NCBI RefSeq assembly: GCF_000745345.1
Contig: NZ_JQNR01000005.1
Span: forward strand, 3,534,001 to 3,598,000
Direction: 5' to 3'
DNA: 64,000 nucleotides
DNA from: Actinacidiphila yeochonensis CN732
GTDB lineage: Bacteria > Actinomycetota > Actinomycetes > Streptomycetales > Streptomycetaceae
How positions within the stretch are numbered: the stretch's first letter is position 1; each line of letters starts with the position of its first letter. Positions 55,531-64,000 of the stretch are shown in pieces. A program made the position numbers and the translations under genes. The notes below the pieces were generated by a model, which searched no databases, was not told the DNA's origin, and worked only from the letters and a program-made list of their open reading frames with translations.

Positions 55531-55613
55531 CCGGACGGGCTGACCGGCCGGGGCCCCCGGGGCGGTGCCCCGTCCTGCCGCTCCTGCCCGGTGTCCGACC
55601 GGCGCACACCCTT

Positions 55614-55669
55614 GCCGTCCTGCCGTCCTGCCGTCCTGCCGTCCTGCCGTCCTGTCGTCCTGCCGTCCG
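55614..55669. repeat. Seven-copy 8-base tandem repeat
   Basis: GCCGTCCT is repeated perfectly five times (55614-55653), followed by GTCGTCCT (55654-55661) and GCCGTCCG (55662-55669), in the 381-base gap between the aldo/keto reductase and dehydrogenase copy 2. The unit is not a multiple of three and is prone to slippage; no other element is seen in the gap. Confidence 0.9.
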
Positions 55670-55911
55670 GGCCACGGCGACGGTGACACCGGAGCCGCGT
55701 CGGCGCAACCGCGACACGCCTGGGAGGGGGGCCCTGTCACGCCCCCGCTGGCCAGTCCCCGGCCCATCGCGACCTGCCTGGACGAGACGGACTGAGGCAG
55801 GCTCGAAGGTGTGGAGCGGTGCCCGCGGGCCCCGGCCGGCTCAGGCCGGCGGGGGTGGGGACCGGCGGTGCCGCGAGATACGACGAACTGGTTCGAGAGG
55901 CAAGACCTGCG

Positions 55912-56973
55912 ATGCGAGCAACCCTCATGTACGGCCCCGGCGACGTCCGGGTGGAGAACGTGCCCGACGCGCGGATCGTGGCGCCGACGGACGCGGTCGT
56001 CAGGGTCACCCTGGCCTGCGTCTGCGGCTCCGACCTGCACCCTTACCACTCCATGGACCCGTCCGGCGAAGGCGCGCCGATGGGCCACGAGTTCCTCGGG
56101 GTCGTCGAGGAGACCGGCTCGGAGGTGCGCGGCCTCAAGCGCGGCGACTTCGTCGTCTCGCCGTTCGCGTACTCCGACAACACCTGCCCGATCTGCCGCG
56201 ACGGCTTCCACACGGCGTGCCCGCGCGGCGGCTGGTACGGGGCCGGCGGCGTGGGCGGCGCGCAGGCCGAGGCGGTCCGGGTCCCGCAGGCCGACGGCAC
56301 GCTGGTGAAGCTCCCCGACGACGTGGACCCGGCCCTGCTGCCGTCCCTGCTCACCCTGAGCGACGTCTACCTCACCGGCTACCACGCCGCGCACATGGGC
56401 CGCGTCGGGCCCGGCAGGACCGTCACCGTGATCGGCGACGGCGCGGTGGGCCTGTCCGCGGTGCTGGCCGCCAGGCGGATGGGCGCCGGAACGCCCGACG
56501 CCGAAGGGCGGGGCAGGATCATCCTCATGGGCCGCCACAAGGTCCGCACGGACCTGGGCCTGGAGTGGGGCGCCACCGACGTGGTCGCCGAGCGCGGCGC
56601 GGAGGGCGTCGCCAAGGTCATGGAGCTGACCGGCGGCGAGGGCTCCCACGTGGTGCTGGAGGCCGTCGGGCTGATGCCCGCCTACGAGCAGGCGTACGGC
56701 ATCGTGCGCCCCGGCGGGGTCATCTCCCGGGTCGGCGTGCCGCAGTACGAGGAGGCCCCGGTCGGCTTCGGATCGCTGTTCGGGAAGAACGCGGGCCTCA
56801 CCGGCGGCCCGGCACCGGTGCGCGCCTACATCGAGCAGGCGATCCCGGACGTCCTGGAGGGCCGCATCGACCCCGGCAAGGTCTTCGACGCCGAGGTCGG
56901 CCTGGACCAGGTCGCCGACGCCTACCGGCTGATGGACACCCGCGCCAACCTCAAGGTGCTGGTGCGGCCGTGA
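55912..56973 (+). CDS. Zinc-dependent MDR alcohol dehydrogenase (copy 2)
   Basis: 353 residues, clearly paralogous to copy 1 along its whole length (shared RATLMYGPGDVRVENVPDARI-type start, RIILMGRHKVRTDLG, GVPQYEEAPVG). Catalytic CVCGSDLHPY and GHEFLG, structural SDNTCPICRDGFHTAC, NAD motif VIGDGAVGLSAVLAAR. A short insertion GTPDAEGRG distinguishes it. ATG 55912. Its stop overlaps the next gene (GTGA). Confidence 0.88.
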   Translation: MRATLMYGPGDVRVENVPDARIVAPTDAVVRVTLACVCGSDLHPYHSMDPSGEGAPMGHEFLGVVEETGSEVRGLKRGDFVVSPFAYSDNTCPICRDGFHTACPRGGWYGAGGVGGAQAEAVRVPQADGTLVKLPDDVDPALLPSLLTLSDVYLTGYHAAHMGRVGPGRTVTVIGDGAVGLSAVLAARRMGAGTPDAEGRGRIILMGRHKVRTDLGLEWGATDVVAERGAEGVAKVMELTGGEGSHVVLEAVGLMPAYEQAYGIVRPGGVISRVGVPQYEEAPVGFGSLFGKNAGLTGGPAPVRAYIEQAIPDVLEGRIDPGKVFDAEVGLDQVADAYRLMDTRANLKVLVRP

Positions 56974-57764
56974 CCGTGACCGCGCGCGAGCCCGACGACG
57001 ACGCCATCGCCGCGCACGGGCGGCTGTTCCCCGGCGGCCTCTCCACCCTGGCGGCCACCGACCCGGAGCTGGTCGGGTACTTCGACGGCTTCGCCTTCGG
57101 CGAGGTCCCGCGCCACACCGCCGGACTGCCCGAACGCACCCGCCTGATGGCACAGCTCGCGGCGACGGCAGCCGTCGGCGCGGTCGCCGGGCACCGGGCG
57201 CTGCTCGGCGCCGCGCTCACCCTCGGCGTGACCCCGGTGGAGGCCAAGGAGATCGTGTACCAGGCCGTGCCGTACGCCGGCATGGCCCGCGTCCTCGACG
57301 TCCTGCACGCCACCAACGACGTGCTGGCCGAGCGGGGCGTGGACCTGCCGCTGCCGGGCCAGTCCACCACCACCCCGGCCACCCGCGCCGCGGACGGCCT
57401 GGCCGTGCAGCGGCGGATCGTCGGCGAGGAGCGGGTGGCGGCGATGCACGCCGACGCCCCCGCGGACCTGCGGCACATCCAGGAGCTGCTCAGCGCCAAC
57501 TGCTTCGGCGACCACTACACCCGCACCGGCATCGACGTCCCCACCCGCGAGCTGCTCACCCTCGCGATGCTCGCCGCGCTCGGCGGCGCGGACGCCCAGG
57601 TCCGCGGGCACGTGGCCGCCAACCTGCGCGTCGGCAACGACCGGAGCACCCTGATCGCCGTCCTCACCGCGCTGCTCCCGTTCATCGGCTACCCCCGCAC
57701 CCTCAACGCCCTGGCCGCCGTCGACGACATCGCCCCGGCCCCCTCCGCGGGGGAGGAAGCATGA
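56970..57764 (+). CDS. Double carboxymuconolactone-decarboxylase-fold protein
   Basis: 264 residues with two CMD/AhpD-like helical repeats (about 45-125 and 165-255; [23 protein letters not shown] and [22 protein letters not shown]). Neither repeat has an AhpD-type CxxC, so peroxidase activity is unlikely; a decarboxylase or lactone/quinone-related role is possible. GTG 56970 overlaps the dehydrogenase stop; GTG 56976 is an alternative. CMD proteins often pair with cupins and aldo/keto reductases, as here. Confidence 0.82.
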   Translation: MTVTAREPDDDAIAAHGRLFPGGLSTLAATDPELVGYFDGFAFGEVPRHTAGLPERTRLMAQLAATAAVGAVAGHRALLGAALTLGVTPVEAKEIVYQAVPYAGMARVLDVLHATNDVLAERGVDLPLPGQSTTTPATRAADGLAVQRRIVGEERVAAMHADAPADLRHIQELLSANCFGDHYTRTGIDVPTRELLTLAMLAALGGADAQVRGHVAANLRVGNDRSTLIAVLTALLPFIGYPRTLNALAAVDDIAPAPSAGEEA

Positions 57765-57825
57765 TCGGGTACACCTGACCGATCACACTCCGGGGACGTC
57801 AGAACCCTTCAAGAAGCGAGGAACC

Positions 57826-58800
<975 letters not shown>

Positions 58801-58852
58801 CCGCCACCCCGGCCCCACCCCCCCCGCAGACGTACGAGAGCAAGGAACAACC

Positions 58853-59272
58853 GTGGAGTTCGTCAGCCCCAAGCCGACCGGCAAGGGCCCGCAGGAGTGG
58901 TTCAACGGTGACGTCTGGTTCGACGTCATCCAGGCCGGCCAGGAGCCCTCCCGGCTGCGCGCCAACATGGTGCGCTTCGCACCCGGCGCCCGCACCGCCT
59001 GGCACCACCACGCCGTCGGCCAGACCCTGCACGTCGTGGCGGGCACCGCCCTGGTCGGCACCCGCGACGGGGTCGTCTTCGAGGCCCACCCGGGCGAGAC
59101 CGTCAGCTGCCCGCCGGGCGAGGAGCACTGGCACGGCGCCACCGGGGACCGCTTCATGCAGCACCTCGCCCTGTGGGACGGCACCGCGCCCGACGACGAC
59201 CGCCCCGAGACCACCTGGCTGGAGCACGTCACCGACGAGCAGTACGACGCCCCCCGCACGCGGGGCCGCTGA
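58853..59272 (+). CDS. Small cupin protein
   Basis: 139 residues, single cupin barrel. Metal-binding motif 1 is FAPGARTAWHHHAVGQTLHV with three His, and motif 2 is PPGEEHWHGATGD. Such cupins follow CMD and AKR genes in many bacteria; some act as hydroxynitrile lyase-like or isomerase enzymes. GTG 58853 after AAGGAA, 52 bases from the aldo/keto reductase. Ends the cassette before a hairpin. Confidence 0.88.
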   Translation: MEFVSPKPTGKGPQEWFNGDVWFDVIQAGQEPSRLRANMVRFAPGARTAWHHHAVGQTLHVVAGTALVGTRDGVVFEAHPGETVSCPPGEEHWHGATGDRFMQHLALWDGTAPDDDRPETTWLEHVTDEQYDAPRTRGR

Positions 59273-59278
59273 CCGCGC

Positions 59279-59304
59279 GGGGGCGGCTGCCGCCGGCCGC
59301 CCCC
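59279..59304 (+). terminator. Terminator of the redox cassette
   Basis: Nine-base arms (59279-59287, 59296-59304) with an 8-base loop, immediately after the cupin stop. Confidence 0.65.
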
Positions 59305-59486
59305 GTCCCCGAGCCCGACCACTCGCCCCGCTGCCGCGCACCCCGGAGCGCCGGGGCGCGCGACAACCGCCGTGCGTCTGCCGGGCGGTGCGGCCCCGGG
59401 GCGGGCCGCACCGGGGTGAGCCGCACCTCTGGCCATCGCCGCGGGGAGGCTGCTTGACTGGCGTCCACAGGCCGGGGGAGGCGTGG

Positions 59487-60044
59487 ATGTCCGATCTGGA
59501 ACGTCAAGCTGCAGCGCGGGCACAGCAGTTGAGGCAGGCGGCCGAGGCCGAGGCCGCTCGGCAGGCCGGACAGCGGCGCGCCGCCGAGAGGGACGCCGCC
59601 CGGCTCAGGCAGCTCGCCAGCGAGTTCCACACGCTGGCCCGCGCCCACGGGGCCCAGGTGTTCCGCCGCTACGACGCGCCGGAATCCATCAACGACCTCA
59701 CCGTGGTGCGGCGCACGGACGAGATGTGCGTCGTGGGCGCGGAGTGGGGCAAGGGGACGACCGGCACCGGCCCGCGATGGGCCGTCAGCGCCGACGGTGA
59801 CGTCTACGCCTGGGCGAACATCCGCCGCCGCTCGCTGTACCGCCGCGCGAGGCAGCAGGGCATGCGCGACGACGTGTTCCTCACGGTGAACGTCCGCGAC
59901 CCCCGCTTCCGGTTCCTCAGCCTGATGGAGCCCCACTTCGTGGCCGCGGTCGCGGCCCTGCTCGACCCGCTGCCGGTCCACCCGCCGCAGCCGGACCCGC
60001 ACACGGGCGTGCAGCCCGACGGCTCCGTCGCCTACTGGCTCTGA
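59487..60044 (+). CDS. Coiled-coil hypothetical protein
   Basis: 185 residues. The N-terminus (about 1-55) is a charged coiled coil (SDLERQAAARAQQLRQAAEA), followed by a compact domain with WAVSADGDVYAWANIRRRSLY and VFLTVNVRDPRFRFLSLM, then a Pro-rich tail. I do not recognise a family. ATG 59487 follows GGGGGAGG. Convergent with the RiPP maturation genes and not obviously linked to them; 140 bases of GC-rich sequence separate the stops. Confidence 0.65.
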   Translation: MSDLERQAAARAQQLRQAAEAEAARQAGQRRAAERDAARLRQLASEFHTLARAHGAQVFRRYDAPESINDLTVVRRTDEMCVVGAEWGKGTTGTGPRWAVSADGDVYAWANIRRRSLYRRARQQGMRDDVFLTVNVRDPRFRFLSLMEPHFVAAVAALLDPLPVHPPQPDPHTGVQPDGSVAYWL

Positions 60045-60186
60045 CCCCGTGCGGCGGGCCCGCGCCCGTGGCGTCCACCAGCACCGGGGCGCCGTCCGCG
60101 TCCCGCGCCCCGGTCCGGGCGGGCCGCTTCGGGGCTGCCGGACCGGCGGGGCTCGGGTCGGCCGCGTCCGGTCGGCCGCGCCCGGG

Positions 60187-61713
60187 TCAGACGCGCAGGT
60201 CCAGGTACGGCTCCGCGTAGCGGGTGCGGCCGCAGATGGTGAGGAGCACCGGGTACTCCCCGTCCGGCAGCTCCAGCAGGCGGCCGACGAGGTGCTCGTC
60301 GAAGGAGCGGGCCGGGCGGGCGAAGCGGCCCTGCGCCGCGGCTCCCAGGCTCAGCCCGTGCGCCAGCCAGCCGCAGGCGAGGTGGAGCAGGCTCCAGGCG
60401 GCGGGGCCCTGGCGGTCGATCAGCTTCTCCAGGTCCACGGTGCAGAACCAGAGGGAGGAGGCGTGCCGGACCCCGCGGTCGTTGCCCGGGGCCAGCGGAT
60501 AGCCGAAGCCCTCCTCCAGCTCCGCGGCCAGGCCCTCCGCCCGCCGGACCAGGGCGAGTCCGCCGTCCGGCGCGGCCCGGTAGTGGCCGTCGGGCAGGCC
60601 GGCGGTGCGCTGGAGCACCACGTGGACGGACACCGCCTCCCGGACGGCGGTGAGCGGCCCGGGCGGCACCGGCACGCCCGCCCAGGCCGCCAGCGAGTCC
60701 ACCTCGGCGGCCGTGCTGCCGCCCGGCCGTACCGAGAAGCCGGTGAGCGGCGACGGGACCCGGCCCGCGCCGCGGTTCCACAGCACCTCCGCCCAGGACG
60801 GCTGCCCGTCGCGGCCGTCCTGCCCGCCGGCCGACTTGGGCAGCGCCGCGGCCGGGACGGCGGCGGCGTCCGGTGCGGTGCGGCGCTGCCCGGCCACCGG
60901 CGCCGATCCGGTCAGGGTGGGGTGGGCGGCGGAGCCGGGCAGCAGCGCGTTCTGCTCGGCGGTGACCGGGCGGTCGTCGGCCGTCGCGTGGAACGGCCCG
61001 AACGGCCCCGTGCCGTGCAGGGTCACCACCACCGGCACCGACCAGCAGCCGGGACCGGTGTCCGCCATCAGCCGTTCGGCCGCGGCCGTTTCCGGGCCGG
61101 TGCTCTGAACCGTCGCCGGACAGCCGAACAGCTCGGCGGCCGTCACCACGGCCCGCAGGTTGATGCCGAGTTCCAGGTCGCCCAGCGCCCGCCGCAGGAT
61201 GCCGTAGGGCGTCGGCAGATCGGTCGGCCGGGCGGCCAGCACCACCCGCACCGCCGCCTCCGGCGGCCGCAGCTCCGCGGGCACCGGGGCGTCCACCGCC
61301 ACCAGGGCGTGCCGGTACAGGTCGAGGTACCCGGCCCGGCCGTCCGCGCCCACCACCAGTACGTGCACCGGGAACTTGCTGCGGACCGACGCCACCGCCC
61401 GGTGGTCGTTGGCCGGGTTGGACGGCTCGCGGCGCTGCATGCCCAGGGCCGCGACCAGCAGGTGGCCGAGCCGGTCCGGGGGCTGCCGCGTGACCGGTCC
61501 GCCGCCGAACGGCAGCTCCTCCAGCAGCCGGAACGTCCCGGCCGGCAGCGGGCGGAGCTCCCTGCCGCGCGCCGCCGCCGGTGGCAGCAGCGCGGTGGTG
61601 GCGACCCGCTCGTCCACCGCGATCGGGTCCAGGAGCAGGCCCCGCAGCGGGCCCTGGGCGAGCGCGAACCGCAGCACCTCCGCTTCGGGCGGGGGAGTGG
61701 GGGCGGAGGACAT
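60187..61713 (-). CDS. SagB/ThcOx-type azoline dehydrogenase (two nitroreductase-like domains)
   Basis: 508 residues. FMN-dependent dehydrogenase family that oxidises thiazolines/oxazolines to thiazoles/oxazoles in ribosomal peptides. The N-terminal half carries a degenerate nitroreductase-like domain (RSKFPVHVLVVGADGRAGYL; LGINLRAVVTAAELFGCPA). The C-terminal half is a clear SagB domain (SVHVVLQRTAGLPDGHYRA, then WFCTVDLEKLIDRQGPAAW and LLHLACGWLAHGLSLGAA). ATG 61713 follows GAAGGAG. It is the last gene of a minus-strand RiPP operon with the E1-like and dehydratase genes; two-domain forms are known from thiopeptide and goadsporin-type pathways. Confidence 0.8.
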   Translation of the reverse strand: MSSAPTPPPEAEVLRFALAQGPLRGLLLDPIAVDERVATTALLPPAAARGRELRPLPAGTFRLLEELPFGGGPVTRQPPDRLGHLLVAALGMQRREPSNPANDHRAVASVRSKFPVHVLVVGADGRAGYLDLYRHALVAVDAPVPAELRPPEAAVRVVLAARPTDLPTPYGILRRALGDLELGINLRAVVTAAELFGCPATVQSTGPETAAAERLMADTGPGCWSVPVVVTLHGTGPFGPFHATADDRPVTAEQNALLPGSAAHPTLTGSAPVAGQRRTAPDAAAVPAAALPKSAGGQDGRDGQPSWAEVLWNRGAGRVPSPLTGFSVRPGGSTAAEVDSLAAWAGVPVPPGPLTAVREAVSVHVVLQRTAGLPDGHYRAAPDGGLALVRRAEGLAAELEEGFGYPLAPGNDRGVRHASSLWFCTVDLEKLIDRQGPAAWSLLHLACGWLAHGLSLGAAAQGRFARPARSFDEHLVGRLLELPDGEYPVLLTICGRTRYAEPYLDLRV

Positions 61714-61760
61714 CCAGGGCTCCTTCGGGGTGGGCGGTCGCGGGCGGTGTGTCCGGGGGC

Positions 61761-61827
61761 GGCGGTCGGAGGGGCGGTTCCGACGTCGGCGGTCCGACGT
61801 CGGCGGTCGGAGGGCGGCGGTCGGAGG
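61761..61827. repeat. Short direct repeats between the two RiPP genes
   Basis: GGCGGTCGGAGG occurs at 61761-61772, 61802-61813 and 61816-61827, and CGACGTCGGCGGTC is directly repeated at 61781-61794 and 61795-61808, containing the palindrome CCGACGTCGG. They fill the 122-base gap between the E1-like and SagB-like genes. Confidence 0.75.
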
Positions 61828-61835
61828 GGGCGGGG

Positions 61836-63478
61836 TCAGAGCAGGCGGAGCCGGGCGCAGGTCCACGGCAGCGGCCCGAGTACCGGGTCGGCGGCCGGCC
61901 GCCGGGCCGAGACCGGGTGGACGGCCAGCAGGCCCTTCAGCGAGCGGGTCAGCGCCGGCGCGGTGAGGTGCTCCACGCACCAGGTGCCGGTCGACGGGTG
62001 GGTGCCGCCCGTGGTCTGCGCGGTGAACAGCGTCCCGAGGACGGCGTAGGCGGCTGACGCCGGGCTCGGGCCCCACTCGGCGGCGAGGGGGACGCCCTCC
62101 GGAGAGTGGGCGGCGACCAGGTGCCAGGCGGTGTCGTCGAGCCGGTGGACCGTCAGGTCGAAGCGGCGGTCGTGGTAGTCGGCGAGCGCGCTGTGCAGGG
62201 CGCGGGCGGCCGGGTGCTCCAGGCCGGACGGCGGAAGGGCCCGGCCGGGGGTGCCGAGCACCCTCGGGGCCAGCGCGCGGAGCAGGCCGTCGAGGACGGC
62301 GTGCGCGGGGGTGGTGCCCGCGCAGGCCGGTTCGGCGGGGTCACCGTCCGGGCAGGGCGGCAGCGCCGGGGCGCCGTCCGCGTGGTGGCGGAGCAGGGCG
62401 AGCAGCGCGTGCCGGCGGGCCGCCGCGGTGTCCTCGCCCCAGCCGGTCAGCGCCGCCGCCCCGATCGGCGTGACCGGACGCAGCGCGACCGCGGCGACCG
62501 GGCGACGGCGTTCGGGCCCGGCGCGGTCCAGCCACGCGCCGAGGCCCCGCCACGGCTCGGTCAGTACGGCCGGATCGGTGTCGCCGGGCGGCTCGTCCGG
62601 GTCGAGCGGCCGCCAGCCGGACGGGGCGGCCCCGTCCGGGAGGTCGACGGCGGTCACCTCGGCGGTCGGGCCGTGGACCACCAGCATTCCGTCGACGGGC
62701 ACCAGGCCGGTGATCCGGTCGGCCACGCGCCGGGCGGCCAGGGAACCGGCGAGCACCGCTCCCACCGGCATCGGTACCGGCCCCTGCGGCAGCACCGCCA
62801 GCCAGCCCGCCACCCGCCGTACCGCCGCGCGGAAGCCGGCGACCTGGTCGGGATCGTCCAGCACCGGACCGACGACGGCGTGCCGGGGGCCGACGGAGAC
62901 GGGGAGGACGGCGCCCGGTGACGGGGGCTCGGCCGGAGCCGCCGTTCCGTCGGCCGGGTGCGGGGCGGGCGCACCGTCTGGCGAGGCCGCCGGGGCGGAC
63001 TCGGCCAGCACCCGCACCGTGACCTCCGCCGCCCCGCCCGGCGGGTTCGCGGTGCCGACGGCGAGGCGGGTGAGGGAGCGGGCGGCGGCGTCGGCGGCGG
63101 GGCCGGTGCCGGTGACGGTGACGGGAGTGCGGCGGAGCCGGTGGTAGAGGGCGTAGGGGCGGTCGGCGTGCTCCTCCAGGTGGGCGACGATCTCCTCGTG
63201 GCGGGGGTCGGTGGGCGGGGGCCGCCCGCGGTGTCCAGGTCGAGCAGGAGTCCCCGCTCGGCCAGCAGCGGGAGCAGCCGGGCGAGCAGCGGGCCGTACG
63301 GTCCGTCGGCGAGGTCGGCCGGGTCGGCGCCGTCGCTGAGCGGGCCGAGCTCGCGGTCGAGGGCGTCGAACAGGGCGGCGGGGCCGCGGACGACGAAGGA
63401 GGCGCCGTGGAAGGAGCAGTGCAGGCCCTGCGGCACCGGGGCGAAGTGGCAACCGGGCCGGAGCTTCAGCCGGTTCAC
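61836..63478 (-). pseudogene. TOMM leader-binding E1-like cyclodehydratase partner, frameshifted
   Basis: From GTG 63478 the N-terminal 90 residues form a RiPP recognition/PqqD-like domain (VNRLKLRPGCHFAPVPQGLH, ALFDALDRELGPLSDGADP, LLAERGLLLDLD). The rest (HEEIVAHLEEHADRPY, a degenerate ThiF fold VTVTGTGPAADAAARSLTR, then GWGEDTAAARRHALLALLRH) reads in a different frame ending at 61836. The shift lies in the G-runs 63203-63224. The span of 1643 bases needs one extra base for 1644 (547 residues), so one base appears deleted. Such ThiF-like proteins bind the precursor leader for a YcaO enzyme encoded elsewhere. Its start overlaps the upstream stop (GTGA). Confidence 0.7.
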
Positions 63479-64000
63479 CGGGGCCGGCTTCCGCAGTCGA
63501 CCAGCCACCGCTCGGCGACCGGTTCGCCGGAGCCGAGCAGGGTCCGGCCGATCCGGGGCCGGCCGGGGAGCCGGGCGGGCAGCTCGATCCGCAGGCGCGC
63601 GGCGCCGGAGAGCCAGGCGGCGATCTGGACAGGGGCGGGCAGCCGCCAGGCGGGGCGGGAGGGCGGGCAGGCGACGGTGAGCGGGCGGCCGTCCTGGTCG
63701 GTGACGGCGAGGGTGTCCGTCTCGGGGCGGTGGCTGAGCCGGGCCTCGTACCAGGGGTCGGGGGCCGGGTCGGCGGGCGGCCCGGCGGTGCCCGCGCCGA
63801 GCAGGGCGAGCCGGCCGTCCTGGGGAGCGGTGAGGAGCTGGTAGCCGCCGGGCGGTTCCTGGAAGCGGGCCGGCAGCTCGGGGACGGGCCGTTCCGGGTC
63901 GGTGCCGGCGGGCAGCTCGGGCAGGCCGGCGGTGGCGCGGGCGCGGGCGGTGAGCAGGGCGGTGAGCGAGCCGTCGGCCGGGCCGAACTCCTCGGCGCTG
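63475..64000 (-). CDS. Probable LanB-type dehydratase (C-terminal part)
   Basis: Partial; translation read backward from the stop TGA (63475-63477) gives 174 residues, from SAEEFGPADGSLTALLTARA at the window edge to ERWLVDCGSRPR. The segment WYEARLSHRPETDTLAVTDQ, then DGRPLTVACPP and PAPVQIAAWLSG, resembles the conserved region near the end of LanB glutamylation domains (substrate Ser/Thr are glutamylated before elimination). The stop overlaps the E1-like gene start, so the two are one operon. LanB plus SagB plus E1-like genes together are typical of goadsporin- and thiopeptide-type pathways. The family call is moderate because most of the protein is outside. Confidence 0.5.
   Translation of the reverse strand, partial: SAEEFGPADGSLTALLTARARATAGLPELPAGTDPERPVPELPARFQEPPGGYQLLTAPQDGRLALLGAGTAGPPADPAPDPWYEARLSHRPETDTLAVTDQDGRPLTVACPPSRPAWRLPAPVQIAAWLSGAARLRIELPARLPGRPRIGRTLLGSGEPVAERWLVDCGSRPR

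Noticed and set aside
54900-56969. Upstream extension of the CMD-fold gene frame
   Set aside because: It runs out of frame through three assigned genes; the protein with family resemblance begins at GTG 56970.

Overview
The window is very GC-rich DNA with strong third-position GC bias, GTG/TTG starts, AGGAG-type ribosome binding sites, and the actinobacterial coproporphyrin heme branch. All of this points to Streptomyces or a close relative. From memory, the left 27 kb follows the conserved chromosomal order around SCO6005-SCO6061 of S. coelicolor, so it looks like core chromosome. Right of about 30 kb, gene content becomes accessory: glycoside use, transporter/regulator pairs, redox cassettes, a furan-type operon and the edge of a RiPP cluster. 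No tRNA, rRNA, CRISPR array or insertion sequence was recognised.

Left region (1-12.8 kb): the end of ngcE, then ngcF and ngcG (chitobiose/N-acetylglucosamine import); the ROK regulator rok7B7; a xylFGH-type sugar ABC transporter; dxs (isoprenoid precursors); an amino acid permease; and a membrane-anchored DsbA-like protein whose CxxC is SxxS. Large hairpins sit after ngcE, ngcG, the sugar-binding gene and xylH.

Middle core (13-31 kb): a fatty-acid beta-oxidation pair (thiolase and FadB-type enzyme, overlapping), ribonuclease D, an orphan response regulator and a DUF3000 protein, all on the minus strand. Next come hemE, the coproporphyrinogen oxidase gene and the coproheme decarboxylase gene on the plus strand. 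These are followed by an HxlR regulator, a PTH2-like protein, msrB, murC, a small stress-type protein, a RibD-like reductase with a frameshift, a GNAT acetyltransferase and zapE.

Accessory region 1 (31-45.5 kb): a secreted GH3 beta-glucosidase with its ROK regulator; treZ overlapping a tiny zinc-ribbon gene; an MFS exporter plus quinone-oxidoreductase module divergent from a LysR gene; a secreted lectin-domain protein; a single-TM hypothetical; and a class V PLP enzyme.

Accessory region 2 (45.5-50.6 kb): a tight operon of an MfnB-type furan phosphate synthase, an aldehyde dehydrogenase and a zinc aryl-alcohol dehydrogenase, followed by a methyltransferase. MfnB makes the furan of methanofuran in methanogens. 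Here, inferred from context, the operon should make a small furan alcohol, acid or ester. It is the most interesting system in the window.

Accessory region 3 (50.7-60 kb): an XRE/MFS divergent pair, then a one-direction redox cassette of two zinc dehydrogenases, two aldo/keto reductases, a double carboxymuconolactone-decarboxylase-fold protein and a cupin. At the right edge (60.2-64 kb, minus strand) are three RiPP maturation genes: a SagB-type azoline dehydrogenase, a leader-binding E1-like cyclodehydratase partner (frameshifted), and the end of a probable LanB-type dehydratase. They indicate an azole/dehydroamino-acid peptide cluster that continues beyond the window. Three coding frames are broken in GC-rich tracts, so sequencing indels must be considered before calling pseudogenes.
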